Source: Branchiostoma lanceolatum
Taxonomy: Eukaryota > Chordata > Leptocardii > Amphioxiformes > Branchiostomatidae
Reading direction: 5' to 3'
DNA: 64,000 nucleotides
Assembly: GCF_035083965.1 (NCBI RefSeq)
Contig: NC_089724.1
Span: 12,146,910 to 12,210,909, forward strand
Within the stretch, counting starts at the first letter, position 1, and the number at the start of each line of letters is the position of its first letter. This document shows, piece after piece, positions 25,240 through 54,500 of the stretch. The translations under genes were made by a program, and so were the position numbers. Below the pieces are notes generated by a model that was given only the letters and a program-made list of their open reading frames with translations, made no database searches and had not been told where the DNA came from.

Positions 25240-25680
25240 TGGATCTTACCAATATTGAGGTCCTCATTAGCATAATTTATGGCTAGGTATGTTCAACTTT
25301 CCTAGAGGCATCTACATCTCAAATATGACATCCGTAGCTTTTACGGTAAGGGAATTACACGTTTCTGCATAAAGTATGCAAATGAGCTCCTCGTTAGCAT
25401 AATTTATGGCCAGGTGTATTCACCTTTCCTAAAGGCATCTACATTTCAAATATCCATACCATGTAACATAAGGTACATATAACTTTCTACAATACCATTG
25501 GTTAAGAGCTACCACCCCACATCTACTTGGTTTTTGGCAGAAGAAAGAAGAAGAAGAAGGAAGAACAGGCAAGCAAAAACAGTATATTCCCCCTCCTGTG
25601 GAGGGGAATATAAGAGGGGAATATAAAAAGTTAACCACCTGTTGTGATACAAATGTCTGTTATGGATCTTACCTATATTG
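25240..25680. repeat. Related octamer repeat plus GAA-rich block
   Basis: Two similar units (near 25255-25340 and 25375-25460), each with gcaaatgaggtcctcattagcataatttatgg-like content, are followed by an agaagaagaag run. Next comes a near-perfect short palindrome, atattccccctcc/ggaggggaatat, at about 25584-25611. Confidence 0.45.
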
Positions 25681-26116
25681 CAAAATTACTCATTCAAGTA
25701 ACATTCCGGCTCCCTAGATTTCGGATTGCACCAATTGAAATGAGCCATAATCAATCTTACATCTTTGAAAAAGCACTGCTTAGTTGACCATGGTCTACAT
25801 CCAGCCTAATACTGGCTTATTAGGTATAGACCAGCATGAATTGTGGTAAGGCAGGTGAATATGGAATGATGTTGCTGTGACAAAGTTTAAAACTGCATGC
25901 AATCTTTATTTGTCTCTTACTAATGTCATTCTGCCCTTTTCTGTCAGCTTTTCTATCTAAATCAATGATACATGATTCAACCAAATGTGGATTGCAAAAA
26001 TCTTATTATTATTTTTTTTTTGCTGGAGATATCATGTACATTTGTATTGGGTAATTCATAGATCAAATACATAGATTTGCAATTGGCCTGGCATATTCTC
26101 CTACATAGAGCCACAG

Positions 26117-29386
<3,270 letters not shown>

Positions 29387-29398
29387 GATGTTTGTCAA

Positions 29399-29426
29399 AG
29401 GTCAGTAAACTTTAGGTCAAAGGTCA
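29399..29426. promoter_or_regulatory. Nuclear-receptor half-site cluster with perfect DR1
   Basis: AGGTCA-A-AGGTCA (29414-29426) is a perfect direct repeat with one-base spacing, the type bound by RXR heterodimers and HNF4. A third AGGTCA lies at 29399-29404. The cluster sits 13-40 bp upstream of copy B's start codon, inside the 413-bp gap to the divergent gene at 29800. Function is inferred. Confidence 0.45.
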
Positions 29427-29451
29427 GTTCGAACTTGTCGTCTGCAGGAAA

Positions 29452-29461
29452 TGGCGCCAAA
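29452..29461. promoter_or_regulatory. E2F-type site
   Basis: TGGCGCCAAA reads TTTGGCGCCA on the other strand, matching the E2F consensus TTTSSCGC. It lies between the two divergent start codons, so it could serve either gene; cell-cycle control of the gene at 29800 is a guess. Confidence 0.4.
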
Positions 29462-29799
29462 CTTGACGGGTGAAATTGTCGTCTGCTTCTGACAGAGAGA
29501 GATTCGCAGACAGCAACGCAGACTGAACGGTTTGCGCTTGATATGTTCATGATATAACGTTAGAGTAGACACCATCATCTTTCTGCCTTCCTAAGCGCCA
29601 CGTTAATAGAACCAAAGAGTTTTAATACAGTTAATCTCCTTAGTATAACGTCTTTGTGTTACAACTTACATGTAACGCTCGCGTAGCTTTGACGTTACTA
29701 ACACTAACAGTAATAGTAGTGTTAGATGTTTCGTTTTGCTAGCGAGGAGCAATTTCCAACAAATGCTTTGTTGATTTATTCAAAGGCCACTTGTCAGAG

Positions 29800-31599
29800 A
29801 TGAAGAACTCAAATGTCAAGTATGCTCCAAGGTTTCAGCCAAAGTTCAAGGTACCATCAGCCCCCAGCAACCGTAGAAACCCAGTTAAGAAGGGAATAAC
29901 TCCCACAAGAGGAGCAAGTAATGCAGCAAGTCCTGAACTTCCCGTGGTGAAACCACCAAATGGTACTGCCAATAGAAAGTCAAAGTCAAATGCAGACCCT
30001 CCAAAGGACGTGACCAGTAGGGTCAGCGCTAGGCACAGAAATGCAAGAGGACATAGGAGGAAAAACCAGCCGTTGACTGAAGCCTTACCTTCGATTGCAG
30101 AAAGGTTTGAATATTTAACGTTAATACTCATTACTCATCAGCTAGAAAGTTACTGTTATTCCATCTAGAAAGTCAAGGACTCTAAAGGGAGGCTTCATTA
30201 AATTGTCATGCTTCATAAATTTATTCATTGTAATTGATAAATAGATTTTATTGTAATTTATTATTCATTATAAAAATATCAGTATTTTCTTATTCTACTT
30301 ATTACTTTTCTGAACTAATTACAAAACATTACTGTGTGCCACTGAACAGTCTGTTATCAAATCTATTTGTATGACATTATGAATTCAGTGGTCTGGCCTA
30401 GATGTTATTCATGTAAACCATATCTGTTAATATATCAACATATTTCAAACAGAATACTGAAATGTAGTTCCTTGCCTCTGTAATATTCCCAGTGATGAAG
30501 ACAGGACAATAGAAGACATCTTACAGACTGCAGACATCACTGCTGAACAGGGTCAGTCTGTGGATGCAGGCATCGTCCCTTGGTCTATATTTGGGGATTC
30601 ACAACCTGAAGATAGTCAGCCCAGAAAGAATCAAGATTTACCATCAAAGGTGTTTGAGTTTCCTGCTTCTCCAGGGAGAAAGAAGCAAAAGAGCAGGGGC
30701 AAAAAGGAAAGAGAGGTTAACATTCACCACCTTTACTGCTCCACAGGTTTCATATACATGTGACATAATGCTAAGACCCACATTGGCAATCACAGTGTTG
30801 CACTGCTCTGATCAAAATGACTTAAAAGTTGGCTTTTGTACTAATTGTTCTATTGATTGTTTGGAGCTTAGGAGTCAAATAAAGTTAGGAAGTTTGAATG
30901 CCGATGATCTGTTTCTTTTATAAAAAGTTTGCTTTGATTCTGATGTAAATTTGTTTTGCTTCAAACAGCGGAAAATTAAGTCTAACCTGCTGAGGACCAT
31001 ATTGAAGACTTGCAATGAAATCAAGAAGATCAAAGAAAGGAGGCAGAAACTACTTGGTGCTGAAAACAGTTGAGTCAGATGATACTACATCTTAAAATTT
31101 GCACATTGCAATGACATTCCCTTTTTTTTTCGCTTTCCCCATTACAACATGTATTTGTTTTAGATGATTGTGATGATTCAAAAATCATTGGTGTTATTCT
31201 AGAGAATGTGACACTTTACAACTTGTCTTCAGGAAATCAGGTGACCAGCTTTGTCCAATCTACCTCCATCCCTGTCACAGTCAGTACAGCAGCAAGGATT
31301 AGCATAAACAGCAAGGTAAAAACGTATCTTTGAAAAACTTTTACTATTTCTGATTAGACTATTTCTGATTCTACAAAACTCAAATATGATGTTGTCAATA
31401 ATGACGGAGGATTTTTAAAAACACGTTTGATGTTAGATATCAGAAAGTCAGCAGGCTTGTTTGACTTTCCACATTTCAGTACCAGGTTGCCCCCAGCAGC
31501 AGTGTTGAAGAGGAGTCCTTTGGCATGACAAGTGTCAACCTGGGGAAGAAGCTGCAGACAGCTGTGACTGTGAGCCAAGCCTTCATGACAGAGGAGTAA
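29800..31599 (+). CDS. Unrecognised 299-aa basic protein
   Basis: Five exons, 29800-30104, 30493-30715, 30969-31068, 31164-31315 and 31480-31599, join in phase to 299 codons plus stop. The third intron starts gttgag after AACA; skipping that donor would stop two codons later. I do not recognise the family. The first 100 residues are basic, proline- and serine-rich and probably disordered (R/K clusters such as RHRNARGHRRKN). The middle has an acidic helix (EDRTIEDILQTAD), then a VPWSIFG patch. Exon 3 is a lysine-rich helix (KIKSNLLRTILKTCNEIKKI) that may form a coiled coil. The C-terminus is serine/threonine-rich and ends AFMTEE. The start ATG is chosen because the upstream in-frame codon is TTG. 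It is divergent from oxidase B and convergent with KIF11. Confidence 0.72.
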
Positions 31600-33658
31600 T
31601 ATTGTAACTTATACCACGGATTGACTAAAGACTATGTATGCAGTGGTTCTGCTTATTTCAAAGCTTTAACCATTGAATATGTTTGGAGCAAAATGTAGCT
31701 GCCACTAGTTCATTCCATGAAAAATATTTACACTGAGCTGAAAGTCCAGCAAAGGTGTCAAGAGGTAAAGAAAGTTCTTGAGTCTACATTCAGTTTAAAA
31801 TTAAGCAGTGTTTGGTTTACTGCTAGTTATTGTAACAGTTACTAAGCTTTGGAGAAGATGTGAAGTACTTTGATTGGCAGTTGGGGTAAATTACAAAATT
31901 TAGAACTTTTACTGAGGTCCAAAACTTGTTGCTGTTTTTATTGGGTGTTCACTCATGTGAATATGACTTAGTATTGCCTATAAGCTATATAAGAGTATAA
32001 TCCTGGATGGTTGAGCCTGGACGTTGCCAAGTTAACTCAAAATAAGTCACATCACGACATCATTTATACTAGGTTTGACTGTTCCAGATTCTATCAACCA
32101 GATTGGGGGCTGTGATGTCACTTGCATGCATCTCCTTGGAAATATTCATTCTGCATACACTCACTTAAGACTATGGGACCTTTACCTGGTATACATTTAC
32201 ATTAAATCACTGCTCCTAATCTCTCTGCAAGATTTCTTCATATTTTGCTTGGTTAACCAATAGCTGTTACAAAGGAAACATGTAGAAATATCAAGCTAGA
32301 GTTCCACGACTTCATACAATACATGATATCCAAAATTACCGGCTGATTCAAGTACCACATTCCCATCATTTACCAATATGGCATTATAAAGCATTTTTTC
32401 ATCAATCATTTAAATCTTCATGTCTTCATTTGCATAAATCATGGCCCAAAATTTGATATTTTTCACCACCCCGGACCTGTTGAAAATTTTGGACTTATTT
32501 TCTCGTTTTTCCATGACCACGGACCTTTGCGAAATGGCCCCAAATTTGAGGTGCCATGTAGGAAGTGACTGAGAGAGGGAACTAAAGCTAGGCTAAGAAG
32601 GCTGTCACCTGGGCTCAACAGGTGGTTGACACTTTTCTGTCTTTGATTCCCATTAACTAGTTCTTAAGTAAAAATTCAGTAAGTCCATACTCCAGTTGGT
32701 AAGTAAACAACTTTTATTTTCAGACTTAACAACTCAAAACTGATTACAATGGTGGAAATGGTTAAGCCCTAGCAAAAGATATATATTAAAAAGTTAAAAC
32801 ATGTACTGCATTACACTATATTTACATATCCCCCCATCAAAATGGTATAACAATTGGAATCACTGCCATTGCACAATACTCATCTTTACATATTTTGTCA
32901 AGCACAAATAGTCAGGAATCTACCCTTGAAAGCTATACTGCCTATAGCATAACAGCAAGCACAGACAAAAAGGTCAATGCATGAATTCCAACTCGAACCC
33001 TATCAAAAAGAGCAGATAGTGGACAGTTCAATGATTTTATAAAGTTTGCCTCCTTTTTCTCAAAACTTTCTTTATCTTTTGAATGTTTGAAAGTAAAAAT
33101 CCAGTATCAAACATACTCCAGTAGAAAAGTAAAGCACTTTTATGAGCTGGTTGAAAAACATGACTTTTATTCACTGAACATTAGTTTTTTTAAATCATAA
33201 AAGGTATGACACACACATGTATAACTTTAATGTTGACTGCAAGTGATATTCTTCAAATATACTCAAGCAATCAGTCCACCTACTGTATTTCTGTATACTA
33301 AAAAGCTGCAATGAAAGCTAATGGAATTTATTTCACTTTAACACAAACATTGAAAAATAAGTTTCACCCATGTAATAATTGATTAAAAAAAGACATTTAA
33401 CTGACTAATACCAAATGGACTTATCCGGAAACTCATACTACATGTTACATGTACATATTCTATATATTCACATTCTTCCCCATTTTTGATACTAGTAATC
33501 AATGGGAATCCACACAGCATTTGCACAATATTTCTTTTACAAAGATTTTGTCAAGCATGACAGCAATAGCAAGCATGATCTAGTACAGTTTCCATACACC
33601 GTACCAAATAGGGTCTGACAGATTTACATGAAGACATAAGAAGACAGAGGAAAGTTCT
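31600..33658. other. Convergent 3' regions of the unknown gene and KIF11
   Basis: No coding exon is seen. Sequences around 32640-32900 and 33080-33560 resemble each other (aagtaaaaatc.agta, actccagt, tttgcacaat, attttgtcaagca), which suggests an old duplication in the KIF11 3' untranslated region. Minus-strand AATAAA signals lie at 33166-33171 and 32713-32718, one near the matching place in each copy. Near 32310-32460 there is a fragment of the repeat family seen at 23.7 kb. Confidence 0.5.
32713..33171 (-). terminator. Two candidate KIF11 polyadenylation signals
   Basis: AATAAA occurs on the minus strand at 33166-33171 and again at 32713-32718, about 490 and 940 bp past the KIF11 stop codon. 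Alternative 3' ends are possible; none can be confirmed without transcripts. Confidence 0.4.
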
Positions 33659-47787
<14,129 letters not shown>

Positions 47788-48520
47788 TTTCTTCTGTCTT
47801 TCCGGCAGACTACGAAAAGGAGAGGACTTTCAGCGAGGTCTCCTCACTTCAGCTAGCCACCACGTAAAACGCTTGCTAATTCGCTAGATTTCCAGGCAAG
47901 AGGTAAAAGGAAGGATCTTGAATCACATTCAATGTGCAAATCTGTCTGCAAGACACGAAGCTCTGAGCCGAGGAGTCTTCAAATGTTGAATCTGGCCGTT
48001 GAAGCTAGTGAGAAAATTTAAATCCCCCGGATGTTGACGAGTTGACCAATCAGCGGGCAGCTCTGGGGTCATGACCTGCGAACTGGGTCTTGGGTAGTTT
48101 ACAAGATGGCCGACCGTTTGTAAATATTTGCAGCTGGTGCAGAAAATAGCATAATAAACTAAAATCTAGGTCCTGGTGTGGTAGTCCTGTACTTTTGAAG
48201 AGCTCTGTGCTGTTTTTGATCAGTGTTGGAAACGATCAGGTAGGCCTATGTTCATGCGTCGAGAAGTGTGGTGTGCGAAACGCGTAGTCATTCCAAGGGT
48301 CATTCACACCATAATAATTCCTTGTTCACGCACATCTGTTATGGTTTTTATCAAGGAACTTTGAAAAGCACTAATGAATGGTTACTGTCTCTGTTAGATT
48401 TTGCATTGCATTTATATTGAACCAGAGACCAAGGGCCAGGCATTTTGGGAATCAAACAAAGGTATTTCCACTTATGAAGTTAAAATATCTTTATTTTCTA
48501 TTCATTTAGAGGGACACAAG
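47788..48520. promoter_or_regulatory. Divergent KIF11/XPNPEP1 promoter region
   Basis: Only 733 bp separate the two start codons. There is a CCAAT box at 48046-48050 and a minus-strand TTTGAA (47978-47983), which matches the CHR element of cell-cycle promoters and lies on the KIF11 side. A probable XPNPEP1 5' noncoding exon ends at 48239 (acgatcag|gtaggc) and would join an acceptor at 48510 (ttcatttag|agggac), 11 bp before the ATG. Transcription starts are inferred. Confidence 0.5.
48106..48123 (+). other. Upstream mini-ORF in a YY1-like context
   Basis: ATG GCC GAC CGT TTG TAA sits in caagATGGCcg, close to the YY1 motif AAGATGGCGGC. If the XPNPEP1 transcript begins upstream of it, this five-codon frame would precede the true start. 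A nine-codon frame at 48071-48097 lies just before it. Confidence 0.35.
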
Positions 48521-51500
48521 ATGACTGCAAAGAATACAACTGTCCTGCTGCAGCGTCTGCGTGCTGCAATGAAGAACAACCAATACGTCTGTGAGAAGCT
48601 GAACGCCTACATCATACCGTCAGGAGATGCACACCATGTATGGGAAATTCACAACCTGAAAAAATATATTATACTGTCAAGGAGGTTATTTTAACCTCCT
48701 TGATAGTCAATGTCCTGAGAAATAGACATTGAGATTATTATCATGTTACAGTCATCATCAATGGCTGTTATATTACAGTTTTTTTTCTACAAAAATTGAA
48801 TAAGAGGGAGCACACACAGGCGAGGGAGCAAATTCTATGTATTTATGGAAGAATCAGTCGCTGAGTGAAGGCTGTATGCTGGATATTAAGCTAAAATATA
48901 ATTATTCACACGTTCGATTATTTGCCGACGATTGCTTGATTTATCGAACTATCAGCACGCCTTCTGACGCACAAGGTCTACAGTCTGATCTTGATGCACT
49001 AACAGATTGGCAAAATCGTTGGCTTATGTCGTTCAATCCCTCTAAATGCCACATCCTCCATATCACCCGTAAAAAGCACCCCATCCTAACTCAGTACTCC
49101 CTAAGTGGAGAAGCCCTCACCGGTGTCAAGTCCCACCCCTATCTTGGAGTACAACTGTCCGATGATCTGCGGTGGGACACCCATATCAACTACGCCACTA
49201 GCAAAGCCGGCAGGGTACTAGGGGTCATTCGGCGCAATTTGACCCATTGTCCATCTAGGGTCAAGGCCACTTGTTACAAAGCGCTGGTGCGGCCCCACTT
49301 GGAATATAGTGCCACCGTCTGGGACCCGTACACCACCAAAGGGATACAGGCGGTGGAGGCCGTCCAGCGCAGGGCCGCCCGAGTGACTCTGAATGACTAC
49401 CGGCAGACTAGCAGCGTGACACAAATGCTCAATGACCTGCAGTGGACCCTTCTCTCTGAAAGGAGGAGGAACGCCCGTCTCACCTTTTTCTATAAGCTAG
49501 TTAATAACCACATTAATATTAATACAGATAGTCTACTGAAACCAGCTCAGGGACGCACCCGGGGAAGCCACACGCTCAAATTCCAACCACTTTACGCCCG
49601 AACAGACTCATTTAAATATTCTTTTTTCCCTCGCACCATACCCGAGTGGAACGCCCTGCCTGGCGCGGTTGTTACGGCTCCCACCGTTGAGTCTTTCCGC
49701 GCCAGGCTGGAGGCCTGCCCGCCTTAGCCTGGGACCTCCTCCCCCCCCTACTTTGCCCCTCGCGGGGTTATCTGGGGGTATATTAAGTTGAAGTTGAAAA
49801 TCTGAATTCAACAAGGGGGAACTGGGCTGAAACAAGAGGGTGCAGCGCCCCTCTTTCCTGATTTAGATAAACCCCTGAATTATTATTAAACTTCCTTTTC
49901 ATGCATCATGGATTCTATCAATTTGATTTTGGAAAGATTTTTACTGTTAACTGAACTTGAGAGTTAAAACATACACAGTTTTTATACTGCCAACTTGTTG
50001 CAATTTGACAATTTCAGTAACCAGCAGCGTCATATTTGCACTGTTGCCTTCAGTAATCCTCAAATATTAGCATTTGATTATTCAGTATTGGGGTGTTGTA
50101 TTATCAGAAGTAATAGATTTTTAATTTTTACTGAAATTATTTGATAGAAAGGGTCTGATAATGATCATAATACTGGTCACAGTATTTGATGAAGATCTTT
50201 CCTTCCCTTGCAGAGTGAGTATATTGCTCCCTGTGACATGAGGCGGGCATTTATCTCAGGTTTCACCGGATCAGCAGGAACAGCTATTGTCACAGAGATT
50301 CATGCAGCCATGTGGACCGATGGAAGGTAACCTATAGTATCATCTGATACAACTATATATATATACTAGTAGGTATAGGTGCTTTAGTGCAGCAGATTTG
50401 TACTGGGACACTAGATACAGGAGAGATAGATTGCTCCATATTTTGTGCACTAGGTATATCATCTGATGTACAGTACGGTACTTGAAATGTTATATTGTGT
50501 TTGTTTTTTATTGCCTAATTGAAATGCACTAAAAATTAAGAATAACAACAACAACAACAAAAATATATTCATTGGGTTTCTTTTCTCTAGACCCCTCACT
50601 GTCTGTATATTGTGTATTTCTGGGTTGTTAATGCTACTTGATATATTATTTTTCACTGTGACAGATCAATAAGATAATCTTTAATCGTCATTCACTCCAG
50701 CAGTTATATGGGTGGTCTCATGGTTAGCAACACTGCTTTAGGACCAGAGGGTTAGGAATGGACATCTCAGCTTATGTTACAACTTGCAATGATACTGTTT
50801 GTATATGCAGGTATTTCCTTCAGGCTGACCAGCAGATGGACCGGAACTGGACCCTAATGAAAATGGGTAAGAGGGATTTTTCTTGAGCTCTGACAGGATT
50901 GTATCTACAGGTACATGCAGGTGTTTCCATGTGTATTGCCTTGAATTTCTCACAGCCAACATATTTAATGATTAATGATTAAATACATGATGTATAAAAA
51001 TCGTGCATCTGTCTTGCTGTAGGAATGTCTAAAACACTTTCTCAAGAAGACTGGCTTGTAAAGGTATGTAGAATAACTTTCTGTCCCTCTACTAGTAATG
51101 TAGACTGACACATATACTTTGTAAACTAAGAAAGTAATAGTAATTAACATTTTCCTAGTCCAGATTGATAGGTTGATATAAAGATTCGAATACAGTTGCA
51201 AGAAGTGTTATTGTATACATTTATTTTCTGTTTTAGGTTCTCCCTGAAGGTGCAAGAGTTGGAGTGGACCCATTCCTCATGTCCATAGGTGGGTACATTG
51301 AGATTTATTATTGTTGGAATATTGTAGGCCATGTTTGCAAAGGAGGAACCTTATTGTGTGCCACATTTCTGTGAATCTGCTTCTATATTTTTTTTGCTGG
51401 TGTTAAAACTTTCTTTTTTGTTCGCAGAAGAATGGAAAAGATTGTCCAGCAAACTCGAATCATCTGGACACAAACTGGTTGCAGCTGACCAGAACCTGAT

Positions 51501-54500
51501 TGATCTGGTCTGGGATGACCGACCTGAACCGCCCTCCAATCCCCTAATGGTGTTGAGTACAAAGTACACAGGTACGTATGTCAGTGGAAAATTATCACTA
51601 CCACCTATTACTGTGTCATCAGAAGTTATGTTGTACTCATTGGGCAGGCAGCCCTTCCAATGTGATATTAAGCCAGAGGTTCCAGGTTTGACGAGAGCCA
51701 CACAAGCATGATAAAGAACCCACCACCCTTATCGATAAGAGTAGGGGTCTGCATTAGCGTGAGTGGATCAAACCTAATAGTCCAGTCTTAAAAAGCTTGT
51801 ACTTGTTATACAAAACTAGTATGTCATGCCTTGAGATGGTTTAACAGTTATGCAAAACAAGCAAAGCAACAAACTAGAAATAGGTAAACTGTATGTATGA
51901 TATGTCAGACTCTCTGTTTTGCTGAGAATAGTGTGAGGTATGTTATGTTCCTTCCTGGCAGAGACTGGGGGTAGTCTGTATTGTTGTTAGCCTTTCCAGA
52001 CTGTTGTTCTTGTACTGATGACCAGGTTGTCCATGGCAAGACAAAGTCCGCCAGGCTCGGGACCAGATGAAGGAAAAGGGAGCTGCTGTCCTGGTGGTCA
52101 CTGCTCTGGATGAGGTGGCATGTGAGTTCATCTACTACATGTACATTGTGCTTAGTGTGCTAACTCAGAGTCAGTAAGAACATACAGTATATGCAAGTTT
52201 GATTTCACAGTGGAATTGTTCTAAGTCTGCAGATGCTGATGTTTGCTTGGTAAGTGGCTAAAACCATCATACAGAGATGAGCATGTATTTCTGAGGCTAC
52301 CTTGTAACAGTTATTTGTGATTGTCACTCCCTTCTTTTGTTCCAGGGCTTTTTAACCTGAGAGGCTCAGACATTGACTTCAATCCAGTCTTCTTCTCTTA
52401 TGCTGTGATTGGGAAGGAGTATGTCAAGTAAGCTTGTCGCATTGATCAGATCCTCTGTTTTTGGAATAAGGTTTTATTTACACCTTAAGCAGGCTTAACT
52501 GTATTTGAAACCCACTCTACTTGTTGGTGTCCAACTCCAATTTGGAGTCATTCAGAGAGAACATTAAAGGTTGTCAGTCCTGTGTTTGATAAAAAAGGGC
52601 CACAACTCCAGCAGCTTAAATAGCTCACAGCACTTCAGAAAAGCATTTGGGATATGTTTTTGTGTGACTTAATCCTAAACCCAGCAGACCCAATAACTTG
52701 GAGTAGAGAAACATTCTGTTACACCCATCTACATGTTGTGTTGTTCAGAATCTGTAATGTCCCTACTCCAGGCTCTTTATTGATGAGTCCAAGTTAGACA
52801 ACGCTGTCCGAGCCCACCTGATGTTGGATGCAGACAAGAACACAGAGGACTACATGAAGGTGGAGATCCACCCATATGATGACATCATAGCTCAGCTGAA
52901 AGGTGAAGAATCTGAAAGCCTCTTAATGAGAAACTGTTGTATTTTGCATAAATAAGCACTTGTTTGCCCTATTTACCAAGGATAGCAAGTAAGGTTGAAA
53001 AAGAATCTGAGATCTATGATAAAGGAAGATGCTTAGATCTATCCTGACTACCCCGTGTTGCTGTATCTAGTGGCATGTCAGGAGGTGGGTAAGGAGAAGA
53101 TATGGCTGAGTGACCGAGGGAGTGCTGCACTGTGCAATGTAGTTCCTGACGTGAGTATTCCTGAAGAATTACCACCACTTGTGGACGCTTGTCTTCAGTT
53201 ATACCAACTGGGGTCACTTCAGCAGGTTATCTGCTATGCAGTGTATGTAAGGAGAATCACATATACTCTCAGTTAATTGATGCTACAGGAAGATGGCTCA
53301 AGTTCTTTTGGCAAATACAAACTTGTTACCATCATCTGCCTTCTGTCTTGAAGCTGTTGTCATTGGTATGAAGTACATATGATTAGGAGTGTGAAACACA
53401 AGGTGATCCAAACCTTTATAAGTGTTTAGAAAAGGACCTGATACACGTATTTGTCTGTATTGTTGTCATCGTTTCTTAAGGTTGACAGCACATACTAGTT
53501 TAAGTTCCTTTGCAAAAGAAGTATCTTTATCATGGGTACAGAGGAAGAAATTTTTTATCTTGCAGAATATGAGACTAACCCAGCAGTCTCCTCTATGTCT
53601 GAACAAAGCCAAGAAGAACGACACAGAAATCAAGTGTATGAGGAGAGCCCATGTGAGTTCTGAAACTGTTATCTCTTTGTTTTACCTGTTACACAAATTT
53701 GCTTCATACGATCCTCCAATTGACTGATCCTATTGCCCTGTTAAACTTGGTCAAAATATACAAATGCAAAATAACTAGGTAGAAATGCAAAGATTTGACT
53801 GAAGTAAAGGTGCTCACGTATTTGTTGAACTGCTCACTTTGATGGGTAGCTGGGATATTTGTAGTTGAAATGATGAATGGGATTCTGCAACTATGGCATC
53901 ATGTTAATCACAGACATGTGTTTTCTCTGTTATTCCTAATAAATCATACATTTGAGGAAAAAATGTTGCTTTTTTAAAAACTGAACAGTCAATTTACTGT
54001 ATTTGCTGTTCATTTTGTAGAATTGTTGACAAAATGTTTTCAAGTTCCTGGTTTCAAAGCTCCTTTTCACAACGTAACATGATCAGGAAATTATTACCCA
54101 TCACAATCATGAAGAATCAATACAGTATTCATATTCTCACAATGTTTTCTTCTCCATTCTGTAGGTGAAAGATGCTGTCGCCTTATGTGAATATTTTGCT
54201 TGGCTGGAAAAAGAGGTTTGTATTAATTTTATAAACAGCAGTGGACACTCTCATTGCTTGGTGGGCTTATTCATTCCAGAAATGTAACATGATGTTGTCA
54301 ATTTGTAGGCGAGAAAAGTCCATTTTGGCCTATGGCAGAGCTTGAGTGCTCAACTCCTTAAATGACATACAGTAGTCTAGAGAAGTATCATGGCTGATCA
54401 CATAACTGATCTCTTCCCCAGGTTCCTAAGGGTGAGCTGAATGAGGTGACAGCAGCAGACAGACTGGAGCAGTTCAGGAGGTCAGTTATATCCCCACTGC

